Source: Candidatus Defluviilinea gracilis
GTDB lineage: Bacteria; Chloroflexota; Anaerolineae; Anaerolineales; Villigracilaceae
DNA length: 64,000 bases
Direction: 5' to 3'
Assembly (NCBI GenBank): GCA_016716235.1
Contig: JADJWS010000002.1
Coordinates: forward strand, 514,045 to 578,044
In this document: piece by piece, positions 49,182 to 57,619 of the stretch
Layout: each line of letters opens with the position of its first letter
How positions within the stretch are numbered: the stretch's first letter is position 1
Notes under the pieces: model-generated
Told to the model about the DNA's origin: nothing
Databases searched by the model: none
Seen by the model: the letters and a program-made list of their open reading frames with translations, nothing else
Translations under genes and position numbers: made by a program

Positions 49182-49232
49182 GTTTCACCTCTTTAAAGTG
49201 TGTGCTTTAAGCCGCAGGGAAGGTTCTCCGCT

Positions 49233-49844
49233 TTATGAAGGGGGATGCTTCGCTTCGCTCAATAAGACACCGCGTAGCGGCGCGGAGAAAAGTTTTGTGT
49301 ATACCGCGCCGGTTGGTTTTAGTTCGCTTTTGAATAGATATACTGAGTCTACCCTTGCAGTGCCGAGTACGTCAATTGTGGCCGCTTCGAGCAGGCGAGT
49401 GGTTTTGTTACGGTCTGCCGAGGATGCGTCCGCTTTGACGCGGGCAACTGTGAGATGCGGGGAAAAGGCGCGAGGCTCGGGCGCGAATCCCAGATGGGCG
49501 CAGGCAGACTCTACTTCCCGAAATACCGCGTCCAACTCTGTGGAGGCTTGGGCGCCCACCCACAAGATGCGCGCCCGTTTGAAATTGGGAAAGGAACCGA
49601 AGCCGCCTATTTGGATATCAAAGGCTGGGATGGAGTCTACCGAGGCGCGGATCGCCCGCGCCAGTTCGTCCACGCTGGCAGGGGAAATGTCTCCAAGAAA
49701 TTTTAGGGTGAGGTGGATGTTTTCGGCTGGCGTCCAGCGGATGTGTTGACCGAGTTCGTTGCGGAGCGGGGAAGTTGCCTGCCAGATAGCGAGTTGTATT
49801 GCGCGGGGGATTTCAATGGCGAGGAAGGCGCGGAGCAAGCTCAT
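49233..49844 (-). CDS. thpR: RNA 2',3'-cyclic phosphodiesterase (2H family)
   Basis: 203 residues from the ATG at 49844. It has two HxTx motifs, NIHLTLKFLG (about 43-46) and SPHLTVARV (about 130-133), which form the 2H phosphoesterase active site. The N-terminus LRAFLAIEIPRAIQLAIWQ is typical for ThpR (LigT). Hydrolyses 2',3'-cyclic RNA ends to 2'-phosphates in vitro; the true role is still open. Near to the response regulator (4 bases) and RsfS (51 bases). Confidence 0.92.
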   Translation of the reverse strand: MSLLRAFLAIEIPRAIQLAIWQATSPLRNELGQHIRWTPAENIHLTLKFLGDISPASVDELARAIRASVDSIPAFDIQIGGFGSFPNFKRARILWVGAQASTELDAVFREVESACAHLGFAPEPRAFSPHLTVARVKADASSADRNKTTRLLEAATIDVLGTARVDSVYLFKSELKPTGAVYTKLFSAPLRGVLLSEAKHPPS

Positions 49845-49848
49845 ACAG

Positions 49849-50220
49849 TTATTCGCCAATGGCGCGGGTCACTGCTTCTTTCAATTCCAGGAACCCGACC
49901 GGTTTCGTCAGGTAGATCTTGGCTCCGGCTTCCATGCCGCGTTTGATGTCGGCGGGGGTGCCTTTGGCTGACACGACTACAACAGGTATGTTCGTCAAGG
50001 CGGGGTCGTGATGCATGTGATGGAGAATATCAAGCCCGGAGATGCCGGGCATCATGATATCGAGGATGATGAGATCGGGCTTCTCGGAGGAGATCAAATC
50101 GATGGCGGGCGCGCTGTTCGAGACTTTTAACACGCGAAAGCCGCTGACGCGCATCATCTCGGCAAATAGTTCGGCGGCGTCGCCTTCATCTTCGAGTATT
50201 AATACGGTTTTGTTCGTCAT
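49849..50220 (-). CDS. Stand-alone response regulator receiver protein
   Basis: 123 residues, one CheY-like domain and no output domain. E10/D11 acidic pair, phospho-acceptor D54 (LIILDIMMPG), VVVVSAKGTPAD with the switch Ser, and YLTKPVGFLEL with the conserved Lys. Predicted to be phosphorylated by a histidine kinase encoded elsewhere. The next gene on this strand (thpR) starts 4 bases after its stop. Confidence 0.92.
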   Translation of the reverse strand: MTNKTVLILEDEGDAAELFAEMMRVSGFRVLKVSNSAPAIDLISSEKPDLIILDIMMPGISGLDILHHMHHDPALTNIPVVVVSAKGTPADIKRGMEAGAKIYLTKPVGFLELKEAVTRAIGE

Positions 50221-50318
50221 GTGCAGGTAACGATAGCACAGGGAAAGTAATTGTGCAAGAGGGTGTAAGAATTTGGCTCATGCTCCATTCTAGGAACTAC
50301 AATCACACGGAGGACCCA

Positions 50319-50825
50319 ATGAGCGAATTGACAGAATTTCGGAAAGAAAAAGATGAATTCTTTGCGCGGCATCCGCAAAGCCCGCTGACCCCGGAACAAA
50401 AACACGATTTTCACGGACTGAATTATTTTGAAGAGAATGCCGCCTTACGGCTTGAGGTGAAGGTGGAGCGTTTTTCCGAACCGACTCCGATGGCGATGCA
50501 GACTTCCACCGGTGGGGCGCAAGAGTATGTTCGCTATGGGCGCTTCAAATTTCAAGCAGACGGGCAGGATGCCGAACTTACGATCTATCAGGCGAGTTAT
50601 GGTTTTTTTCTGCCATTCGTCGATTCGCTCGCAGGGACGGAAACCTACCCAGCCGGGCGTTATCTTGAGCCTGAGCCGTTGCCCGGCGATCGCTTCCTGG
50701 TTGATTTCAACATTGCCTATAACCCGTATTGCGCCTATAACGAGATGTGGTCGTGCCCAATCACGCCGGGCGAGAATCGACTGAAGGCGCCGATCCGCGC
50801 GGGGGAAAAATTGTTCCACCCATAA
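50319..50825 (+). CDS. DUF1684 family protein
   Basis: 168 residues from the ATG at 50319 (CGGAGGACC before it). LTEFRKEKDEFFARHPQSPL, LNYFEENAALRLEVKVERF, GRFKFQADGQDAELTIYQAS, GRYLEPEPLPGDRFLVDFNI and NPYCAYNEMWSCPITPGENR are the usual DUF1684 landmarks: F-x-Y-F near the start and the NPYCAY motif close to the end. Family function is unknown. Cytosolic. It lies alone between the divergent response regulator and a low-complexity tract. Confidence 0.88.
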   Translation: MSELTEFRKEKDEFFARHPQSPLTPEQKHDFHGLNYFEENAALRLEVKVERFSEPTPMAMQTSTGGAQEYVRYGRFKFQADGQDAELTIYQASYGFFLPFVDSLAGTETYPAGRYLEPEPLPGDRFLVDFNIAYNPYCAYNEMWSCPITPGENRLKAPIRAGEKLFHP

Positions 50826-50854
50826 TTACCTGGCCAAACGCTTTTTGTTAAACA

Positions 50855-50970
50855 CCCCCCCCCCCCCCCCCCGGGGGGGGGGAAAAAACCCCGCCCCCCC
50901 CCCCCCCAAAAAAAAAAAAAACCCCCCCCCCCCGGCGCCCCCCCCCGGGCCGGGGGGGGGGGGGGGGGGG
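50855..50970. repeat. Poly-C/poly-A/poly-G low-complexity tract
   Basis: About 116 bases made almost wholly of homopolymer runs: C18, G10, A6, C and C15, A14, C14, GGCG, C9, then a G run over 20 long. It may be an assembly or base-calling artefact at a hard hairpin rather than true sequence. No gene reads through it with conviction. Confidence 0.85.
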
Positions 50971-51013
50971 AAATCCACCCAAAATCGACAGTTGACTATC
51001 CCTGGACAAATCA

Positions 51014-51041
51014 AAACCGACAGGCGCGCGCCTGTCGGTTT
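51014..51041. terminator. Hairpin terminator between convergent genes
   Basis: AAACCGACAGGC and GCCTGTCGGTTT form a 12-bp GC-rich stem around GCGC; TAATTTTC follows. It serves the convergent DUF1684 and anti-sigma genes. Confidence 0.8.
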
Positions 51042-51330
51042 AATTTTCTTCAGTCTTCTTTACCACGTCGAGCAGCGCTTCGTATTCTTCACAGCAATCG
51101 GGGCATAGGTCGAGGTGGTCGCGGATGAGAGGCATGAGGCGCGCGGCGTCTTGGCTGTGCGCTTCCTGCTCCACGTATTCATCCAATTGAGCGTAGATTT
51201 CATCGCAGGTGAGTTCTTCTGCGGGCAGATTTTCCAGCACGCGGAGAAAGCCGAGCACAGCCTCGTGGGGGAGTTCCTGTTTCTTGCCTAGGTTGGCGCG
51301 GACGCGGTTGACAAGGTCTTTGATGTTCAT
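51040..51330 (-). CDS. Anti-sigma factor-like zinc-finger protein
   Basis: 96 residues from the ATG at 51330. ELTCDEIYAQLDEYVEQEAH is the standard N-terminal helix of zinc anti-sigma proteins, and RDHLDLCPDCCEEYEALLDV carries the H-x3-C-x2-C ZAS motif. No membrane segment follows, so it is soluble. It begins 37 bases after the ECF sigma gene on the same strand, so it should hold that sigma factor inactive until a thiol or metal signal disturbs the zinc site. Confidence 0.85.
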   Translation of the reverse strand: MNIKDLVNRVRANLGKKQELPHEAVLGFLRVLENLPAEELTCDEIYAQLDEYVEQEAHSQDAARLMPLIRDHLDLCPDCCEEYEALLDVVKKTEEN

Positions 51331-51367
51331 GGTTCCGATTGGTTTGACGGTTGGGCTTGAGGCTATC

Positions 51368-52006
51368 TTACTTTTGCTCGAAAAGGGCAAGGACTTCGTG
51401 CGGGGCGATGTCTTCCATCGAGAGTCGGCTTTTGAGGCGGACGCGCGCGTCGTGCAAAAGTTTGTACAGGGCGTTGCGGTTGGTCTTGAGTTTTTTTGCC
51501 GCGTCTTCCATTGGCATGTCGCGCACGCCTAGCAGGATGAGCGCCTCGCGCTGACGGTCGGTTAGTTCTTCCTCGATAATACGCCGGACATGGGTCAACA
51601 TATCCGCGCGTTCCGCCGAAGTTTCGGGCCCGGCGTGGGTGTCTGCGAGCAGTCCGGGCGGGGGAGGAACGTCTTCATTTTCCGTAAGTTCATCCAACGA
51701 TGAATCGCGCCAGCGTTTGCGCCGCAGTTCAGTCAGGGCGATCCGCACGGCGATCTTGTGCACCCACGTGGTGAATTGACTGCGTCCCTCGAAGGTGCCG
51801 AGTTGGTCGAGCACGCGCAGGAGGGTCTCTTGTGTGACTTCCTCCACGAGGGCATTAAATTGTGGTTGGTCGGGAGACAGCCAGCGCGACAGGGCGTAGG
51901 GCAAGCCTTTTTGAATCACCGCGCGCAGATCTTCGAGAGCGGTTTCGCGTTCCAATCCCGATGCCCTGAGTTCTGCGAGCCATTGTTCATTCGTCCGTGA
52001 GGTCAT
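51368..52006 (-). CDS. ECF-type sigma-70 factor
   Basis: 212 residues. Region 2 is NALVEEVTQETLLRVLDQLG, FEGRSQFTTWVHKIAVRIAL (includes the -10 contact); region 4 is LTDRQREALILLGVRDMPMED then AKKLKTNRNALYKLLHDARV. A non-conserved linker between them (PPPPGLLADTHAGP) is long. A TATAAT (52020-52015) lies 8 bases before the ATG: probably leaderless. Operon with the zinc anti-sigma gene. A copy of the short palindromic repeat is just upstream. Confidence 0.9.
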   Translation of the reverse strand: MTSRTNEQWLAELRASGLERETALEDLRAVIQKGLPYALSRWLSPDQPQFNALVEEVTQETLLRVLDQLGTFEGRSQFTTWVHKIAVRIALTELRRKRWRDSSLDELTENEDVPPPPGLLADTHAGPETSAERADMLTHVRRIIEEELTDRQREALILLGVRDMPMEDAAKKLKTNRNALYKLLHDARVRLKSRLSMEDIAPHEVLALFEQK

Positions 52007-52070
52007 GATCGAAAATTATAAAGCAAGTTTGAGTTGTTTTGTCGCATTTCTTACTACTCTCTTATACATT

Positions 52071-52116
52071 AGGAATGACGCAGTTGAACCTGTTGCGCGC
52101 CAACTGCGTAAGTCCT
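52071..52116 (+). repeat. Dispersed palindromic repeat, copy 4 (internally deleted, 46 bp)
   Basis: Same two ends as the 82-bp copies (CGCAGTTGAACCTGTTGCGC and CCAACTGCGTAAGTCCT) with 36 internal bases missing. Lies 50 bases upstream of the ECF sigma promoter region. Confidence 0.8.
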
Positions 52117-52118
52117 GC

Positions 52119-52160
52119 ACAAAACAAAAAACGAGTCAAACCGACTCGTTTTTTGTTTTG
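52119..52160 (-). terminator. Terminator of tRNA-Val
   Basis: Read on the minus strand just after the tRNA: CAAAACAAAAAACGAGT...ACTCGTTTTTTGTTTTG. A 17-bp stem with a T-run ending makes a strong intrinsic terminator. Confidence 0.85.
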
Positions 52161-52234
52161 TGGGCGCTAAGGGACTCGAACCCCTGGCCTCATCTGTGTG
52201 ATAGATGCGCTCTAACCAACTGAGCTAAGCGCCC
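52161..52234 (-). tRNA. tRNA-Val (anticodon CAC)
   Basis: Minus strand cloverleaf: acceptor GGGCGCT/AGCGCCC, D-arm GCTC/GAGC, anticodon stem CATCT/AGATG with loop ATCACAC (anticodon CAC, decoding GUG) and T-arm AGGGG/CCCTT around TTCGAGT. CCA is not encoded. Confidence 0.95.
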
Positions 52235-52255
52235 TTTCTTGTTGCGGGTGACGGC

Positions 52256-52284
52256 ATTATAGCCGAGATAAAGTTCTTCGGCAA
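52256..52284 (-). promoter_or_regulatory. Sigma-70 type promoter of tRNA-Val
   Basis: Minus strand: TTGCCG (52284-52279), 17-base spacer, TATAAT (52261-52256), 22 bases before the tRNA 5' end. Same form as the tRNA-Thr promoter. Confidence 0.8.
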
Positions 52285-52322
52285 GACGCTATTTGCATAC
52301 TCGCTCGTGTGTGGTTCCTCCA

Positions 52323-53456
52323 TTATGGCGGCGGCAGCACATCCCACGGGTTGACCCAGGATGAGATGGCGCGGATCTCAAAATGCAGGTGTGAACCGCT
52401 TGACCGCCCTGTGTTGCCGATGATGCCGATCAGGTCTCCCTGTCCGACGCTTTGTCCGCACACCACGCTGATTCCGCTGAGGTGCGCATAGAGCGATTGG
52501 AAGTTATTCCCATGATCCACCATGATCATATTGCCGTACCCGTAGTTGTTCCAGCCCGCATACACGATCACGCCAGCGTCTGTGGCGTATGCGCCTTCGC
52601 CCTCATTGCCGGCGATGTCGATACCCCAGTGATTTGTGCCGGGCGAATAATCGAAACCGGAGCGGGCGTGCTGGCTTGCGGGCCAAACGAATGTTCCAAA
52701 GCCCACTGCGCCTCCGGTCACCGGTTCGCATGCGCCGGGTCCCAACACGCGCGCCGAAGCGGGGTTTTCGCGCGTCACCCCGAGCGGGGCGCTCCATGAA
52801 ATGAACTCGCGTTTTCCGCCCGGCACGATCAGCCAGGTGCCCGGGGCAATGTTGGGAGCGGCGAAGTCGCCAACGGTGGCGGGATCCAGCTCATTCGGCG
52901 CGTAATTGATGATGTCTTCCGGGGTCACGCCATAATATTTTGCCACGCCGTTCAACCCCTCGCCTTGTTGCCATTCATGATACGTTCCATTGACGGGGAG
53001 GATACTCAATTCCTGCCCGGGCTTCAACGAGTGCGGGTTATCGAGTAAGGTGTAATAGTTGCTCCAGAGAACGGTTTGCGGTTCGAGCCCGTAATTTTGG
53101 GCAATGCCAAAGATCGTATCGCCTTCGACAACCGTATATTCGATCACCTTCTCGCGCGGACGCGAGGGGATCGTGGTATGCACTTGCGCAAGACGCGGAA
53201 CTCCGCCGAATGAATTTTCCCCGCCGATGGATTCGATTCCCGCCACGATGACAGGCGCCTCAGTTGCCTGAGAGAGCGCCTCAGCCCCGGCGGGAACGTT
53301 CTGCGCGAAGAAGCCCCGCGCGAGCCAGATGACCGCGCCGATCAACGCCATCGACAAAATCAGCGTTCCGATGCGAAAGAATGATTCGCCCAGCCCAATG
53401 CCGACCAGTGTTTCAGTAATGCGCGCGAACACCCCGCGCTTTTCGTTATTGCTCAT
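52323..53456 (-). CDS. LysM-M23 peptidoglycan endopeptidase-type protein
   Basis: 377 residues. Membrane anchor about 28-50, a spacer, then LysM domain 1 (EYTVVEGDTIFGIAQNYGLE) and a LysM-like repeat (EWQQGEGLNGVAKYYGVTPE), then an M23 domain: TNHWGIDIAGNEG (HxxxD), VDHGNNFQSLYAHLSGISVV and SGSHLHFEIR (HxH). All four zinc-site residues are present, so a working LytM-type cell-wall endopeptidase is likely, outside the membrane. Stands alone upstream of tRNA-Val. Confidence 0.92.
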   Translation of the reverse strand: MSNNEKRGVFARITETLVGIGLGESFFRIGTLILSMALIGAVIWLARGFFAQNVPAGAEALSQATEAPVIVAGIESIGGENSFGGVPRLAQVHTTIPSRPREKVIEYTVVEGDTIFGIAQNYGLEPQTVLWSNYYTLLDNPHSLKPGQELSILPVNGTYHEWQQGEGLNGVAKYYGVTPEDIINYAPNELDPATVGDFAAPNIAPGTWLIVPGGKREFISWSAPLGVTRENPASARVLGPGACEPVTGGAVGFGTFVWPASQHARSGFDYSPGTNHWGIDIAGNEGEGAYATDAGVIVYAGWNNYGYGNMIMVDHGNNFQSLYAHLSGISVVCGQSVGQGDLIGIIGNTGRSSGSHLHFEIRAISSWVNPWDVLPPP

Positions 53457-53531
53457 AGGCGTATGCTCAAAATTATCATAACACGTTCAAAAAATCGAAG
53501 TCAACCACGCCGCTCGAACGCTAACCTGACG

Positions 53532-54800
53532 TTAAGCCGCCGACCTGCGCGCGGCGGGGAAAAACAGCTGAATCCCGCCCAAACCGAATAAGCACACCAC
53601 TCCGCAGACCATGGCGGTGACTGGGAGCGAAAGGTTTTGCGTCATCCAGCCGATCAGCAAACTCCCGAACGGCGCGATGCCCTGAAACGACCATAAGTAC
53701 ACGCTATACACGCGCCCGCGCAAATCATTTGCCACTTGTGTTTGGAGCAGGGTATTCATGGTGGCAAATTGAGTCACGCCGCCCCAGCCCATGAGCGCTA
53801 CCAGCGCGACTGCAAACCAAAACCGATTCAAAAATGCGATGCCCAACAATCCGACAATGAAAGCCGCTTCTCCCAAAACGAGCCGCGCTCCCCTCTGATG
53901 CGCGGAATTGTTGAACGCGATCGACAAAGCCGCCGTGAGCGCGCCAGACCCCAGCGCGAGATACAACGCGCTATTGCGGGCATCCACAATGGATTTGGTG
54001 TCGCCGACCTGCGCAAGAACATCTTTTGCCAGCACGGGGATCTGTTGCATGACCGGCATTCCGAAAAGTCCCAGTATGGCGGCGAGCAAAATGATTGCCG
54101 CGATATTGCGATGCGCGAGAATGTACCTGCCTCCATCCAGAAAATCACGGGCAATCGATTGATTCGACGGAGTCGGTTCCACTCTGTGCATCAACCGAAC
54201 CGAAAACAAACTGATGAGTATCGCCCCGAAACTCAAGGCGTTCAACAAGAATATCCACCCTTCTCCGTTTGAGGGAAGAATCAAGAGCAGGGGCGCCGCC
54301 AGAGCAGGACCAAGCACACGCGACATGTTGAAAGCCGTCGATTGCAACGCGATGGCATTGGGCAAAAGGTCCCCGCCAACCAGTTCGATCAGCATGGATT
54401 GCCGCGCAGTGATCTCGAAAGTGGTGGCGATTCCCAAGACCATCGAAAGAACAATGATATGCCAGATTTGGATTCTTCCGGTCAGGGTAAGAACAGCCAG
54501 AACGAGAGTCTCGATCATCATCACTGCCTGCAGAATCATGACCGCTTTACGTTTATCCCACCGTTCGACTAAGACGCCGGAAGGAAATGCCAGAAAAAAA
54601 GTTGGCAGGGCGAATGCAAGCCCGATCAAGCCCAAGTCGAAGGGGCGTCCGCTAAGGCGATAAGCGAGGAGAGGCTGGGCTGTGTTCTGCATGGATGTTC
54701 CCACCAGCGAGAGCAAATGTCCCAGCCAGAAAATCGCAAAGTCGCGCGAGGTCAGCGCCGGGAATCGCCCGGCGAGCGATAATCGAATTTGATGAATCAT
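53532..54800 (-). CDS. MFS transporter (MFS_3/EntS-like)
   Basis: 422 residues, twelve membrane helices. FPALTSRDFAIFWLGHLLSL, QPLLAYRLSGRPFDLGLIGL, SGVLVERWDKRKAVMILQAV (the loop 2-3 motif A) and NAIALQSTAFNMSRVLGPAL agree with the MFS_3 group around EntS-type exporters. Predicted exporter of a siderophore-like or drug molecule. The gene is monocistronic, 148 bases after the SRAP gene. Confidence 0.88.
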   Translation of the reverse strand: MIHQIRLSLAGRFPALTSRDFAIFWLGHLLSLVGTSMQNTAQPLLAYRLSGRPFDLGLIGLAFALPTFFLAFPSGVLVERWDKRKAVMILQAVMMIETLVLAVLTLTGRIQIWHIIVLSMVLGIATTFEITARQSMLIELVGGDLLPNAIALQSTAFNMSRVLGPALAAPLLLILPSNGEGWIFLLNALSFGAILISLFSVRLMHRVEPTPSNQSIARDFLDGGRYILAHRNIAAIILLAAILGLFGMPVMQQIPVLAKDVLAQVGDTKSIVDARNSALYLALGSGALTAALSIAFNNSAHQRGARLVLGEAAFIVGLLGIAFLNRFWFAVALVALMGWGGVTQFATMNTLLQTQVANDLRGRVYSVYLWSFQGIAPFGSLLIGWMTQNLSLPVTAMVCGVVCLFGLGGIQLFFPAARRSAA

Positions 54801-54947
54801 AACGCGGATCGCACAGCGAAATTCATTTTGCGCCCTTGCCGCGCTCGTCGGGGCGAAAGAATGAACGTTTGTGGAACTCCTATAAAATTTCGGACTCCTC
54901 TGCGGCAGAGGCTCTTTTACCGCGCCTTTCCGAAGCGCGCTTACAGG

Positions 54948-55619
54948 CTACTTCGCCGGCGCGACCAGTTCGGGCTTATCGTTCGACGCCTTGTTGACCA
55001 GCGCGCTGACCGGGTATGCATCCATCATCTCGGCGGGGAAAGGTTTGATGATGGGAAGCAATTGGTCGGGCGTTTGCGGCGAAGGATCGAGCCATTTGGC
55101 GTAGTCGCGCGGGTGCACGATGACCGGCATACGGTCGTGGATCATTTCCATCAACTCGTTTGGTCCGGTGGTGATGAGCGCGCAGGTTTTGATCGAAGAC
55201 CCATCCGGGCTGTTCCACGTGTCCCACAAGCCCGCAATGGCAAACGGCTGGCGGTCTTTCATGTGGATATAAAACGGCGTTTTCGTTTTCTTGCCGGGTT
55301 GCGCTTTCCATTCGTAAAAACCATCGGCGAGCACCAGACAGCGCTTGTATTTCAAACTGCCGCGAAACGACGGCTTCTCGGCAACTGTTTCGCCACGCGC
55401 GTTGATCAGACGGGCGCCGATGCCGGGGTCTTTCGCCCACATGGGAATCAGCCCCCACACAAAAAAATCTGCCTTGAACTTTTCCGTGTTCGGGATCGCC
55501 AGCACAGGCTGGGTTGGCGCGATATTGAATCGCGGCGCAAATTTTTTCGGAAATGTATAGTTGCCGAATTTTTCCTGTAATTCAGCGGGGTCAACCGTCA
55601 ATGTAAATCGTCCGCACAT
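54948..55619 (-). CDS. SRAP-family abasic-site shielding protein (YedK/HMCES)
   Basis: 223 residues. The start MCGRFTLT exposes Cys2 after Met removal; this residue forms a thiazolidine link with abasic sites in single-stranded DNA. FNIAPTQPVLAI (Asn), LADGFYEWKAQPGKKTKT (Glu) and MIHDRMPVIVH (His) complete the active site. Protects DNA at replication-blocking abasic sites. Its ATG overlaps the selB stop codon (TAATG), so the two genes are translated together, a pairing without a clear functional reason. Confidence 0.94.
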   Translation of the reverse strand: MCGRFTLTVDPAELQEKFGNYTFPKKFAPRFNIAPTQPVLAIPNTEKFKADFFVWGLIPMWAKDPGIGARLINARGETVAEKPSFRGSLKYKRCLVLADGFYEWKAQPGKKTKTPFYIHMKDRQPFAIAGLWDTWNSPDGSSIKTCALITTGPNELMEMIHDRMPVIVHPRDYAKWLDPSPQTPDQLLPIIKPFPAEMMDAYPVSALVNKASNDKPELVAPAK

Positions 55620-57514
55620 TAGTTCCTCAACTTCCTGAAATCGCCATCGCGTTTGGTAAAGCCGATCGCGTCAAAATGTTCGAGCAAAGCCTGCGCATAC
55701 TTTCGGCTGGTGTTGAATATATCTCTGACTTCCGCGAGCGAAATTTTACCGTGTGTCTCGAGGTTGCGCTTGATCTTTTCCTTCATCGAATCATACTCGG
55801 ATGCGCGAAAAATGACATCGGCTGACACCGGCATAAACTCGCCGAGTTCGATCAGCGCGTTGAGGACGCCCTCCCCAACTTCCGCCTGGCACTCTTTGAC
55901 GCTTGGCGGGCTGAACGGATTTGTCTCGAACTTGCGCTTCATTTTCTCAAGTGTTGCCTGCTCGCCCGCCGTGAAGCGGACCTCATGCCCCGGCAGGGAA
56001 ATCGTTGAGGCGTGATCCACGATCGAACGCTCGGCGCCCATTCGCGCAAGAACAGCGTTAAAAATACGCGGCGTCACCTTCGACTTGCTTTTGAGTTCTT
56101 CGCGCGGTATGCCGCGCCGCAGTGGAAAAGACTTATGATACTCTTCAACGAAGCGGACGATCTGTTCGCGTAGTTGAGTCCAGTGCTTCATTGTGCCTGC
56201 GAGAATTTCACTGCTGGCTGTGAGGCGCCCGCTTTCGATCAGCACAAGGGCATTCATATCCAATAATTGTGGAAGAGAATTTTCGGCGATGCGCGAATCC
56301 AGCCGCGAGCGTAAAACGATTTCTTTGACCGACGCGATGCCAAGGGCGTTCGCGGCTTCGAGCAGAACCTCTACGGGCGAGCCTTCTGCCAGCGACTCCA
56401 ATGATCGCAACACGGATTCGTCGAAGCGTTTATGCCTGCCCTTGGGCTGGTGATCCACGATCCTGCCGCCGCCTAAAGTTTCGCCGGGCGACGGGCGCCG
56501 CAGGATATAACGGTCGCCGCGCACGGCAACGATCGGCTCGCGCAGTTCAAGTTGTATCCAACCTTCACTGCCGGGCTGTACTTCTTCTGCCCCCAGCAAT
56601 CGAACTGTGGCAACTGCCTCGCTCGCGCCGACAAAGAATTTGACCTCGTCGTTGTGTTTCAAGCTTGTCGTTGCATCGTGTAGTATTCGGATTCGCGCGT
56701 CGAGTCTGCGGGCAGGTTGATATTGATTCGGGCGGGCGAGCACATCTCCTCGGCGGATGGATTCTGCTTCCACGCCGGAGATATTCACCGCCGTGCGCGA
56801 GCCGGGGATGGCGTTATCCTCTTTTCTCTTGTGCGTTTGCAAACCACGCACTCGTCCTTGAGTTCCGGAGGGCAGAATTTCGATTTCATCGCCGACAGTT
56901 AATTGTCCATCGCTCAATGTGCCGGTGACGACCGTGCCGAACCCGCTCATGCTGAAGACGCGGTCGATAGGCAGGCGGGGACGATTGAGATCGGGGCGGA
57001 CGGGTTTATTTTCCAACAGAGATTGAAGATTGGAAATTAGATCATCGAGTCCCGTTTTTGTCTTGGCAGAAACGCGGACGATGGGCGCGTGGCGCAGGGC
57101 GGTGTCCTTCACGATGGCGCGAATGTCGGCTTCGAGCAGATCAAGCCACCCTGGGTCTGAAGCGAGGTCGCACTTGGTCAGCGCGATCAAACCGGCGGGA
57201 ATCTCCAATAGATCCAAAATGGCGAGATGTTCTTTTGTTTGCGGCATCACGCCTTCATCTGCGGCGATGATGAGGAGCGCGGCGTCGATGCCGCCCACGC
57301 CTGCCAGCATGTTTTCGATGAAATCGCGGTGACCCGGCACGTCTATGATACCGATCTCTTCTCCGCTTGGCAGGGTGAGCCAGCCAAAGCCAAGTTCGAT
57401 GGTCATTTCGCGCGCCTGCTCTTCTTTGAGGCGGTCGGGATGTGTGCCCGTGAGCGCGGCAATGAGCGTGGATTTCCCGTGGTCAACGTGACCGGCTGTT
57501 CCGATGACTCGCAT
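55619..57514 (-). CDS. selB: Selenocysteine-specific elongation factor SelB
   Basis: 631 residues. Residues 1-170 are an EF-Tu-like GTPase: TAGHVDHGKSTLIAALTG, DVPGHRDFIENMLAGVGGID and LTKCDL (NKxD position). Beta-barrels II and III follow (FSMSGFGTVVTGTLSDGQLT), then C-terminal winged helices (about 390-630) with RDIFNTSRKYAQALLEHFDA, the part that binds the SECIS hairpin. SelB delivers Sec-tRNA to UGA codons, so this organism reads some UGA as selenocysteine. SelA, SelD and tRNA-Sec are not in the window. Confidence 0.97.
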   Translation of the reverse strand: MRVIGTAGHVDHGKSTLIAALTGTHPDRLKEEQAREMTIELGFGWLTLPSGEEIGIIDVPGHRDFIENMLAGVGGIDAALLIIAADEGVMPQTKEHLAILDLLEIPAGLIALTKCDLASDPGWLDLLEADIRAIVKDTALRHAPIVRVSAKTKTGLDDLISNLQSLLENKPVRPDLNRPRLPIDRVFSMSGFGTVVTGTLSDGQLTVGDEIEILPSGTQGRVRGLQTHKRKEDNAIPGSRTAVNISGVEAESIRRGDVLARPNQYQPARRLDARIRILHDATTSLKHNDEVKFFVGASEAVATVRLLGAEEVQPGSEGWIQLELREPIVAVRGDRYILRRPSPGETLGGGRIVDHQPKGRHKRFDESVLRSLESLAEGSPVEVLLEAANALGIASVKEIVLRSRLDSRIAENSLPQLLDMNALVLIESGRLTASSEILAGTMKHWTQLREQIVRFVEEYHKSFPLRRGIPREELKSKSKVTPRIFNAVLARMGAERSIVDHASTISLPGHEVRFTAGEQATLEKMKRKFETNPFSPPSVKECQAEVGEGVLNALIELGEFMPVSADVIFRASEYDSMKEKIKRNLETHGKISLAEVRDIFNTSRKYAQALLEHFDAIGFTKRDGDFRKLRN

Positions 57515-57619
57515 GACAATAAAATCTTTCCTCCCCTCGATATACTCAGGGCGGGCTTTTCTCTCTTTGGTTATGACAGAAGAAAGAGCAAAGTTATGAT
57601 GGAAAGTTGAGGCTGCTTT

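Noticed and set aside
50845..51108. Open frames across the poly-C/poly-G tract on both strands
   Set aside because: They code only for Pro/Gly/Lys homopolymers produced by the low-complexity sequence.
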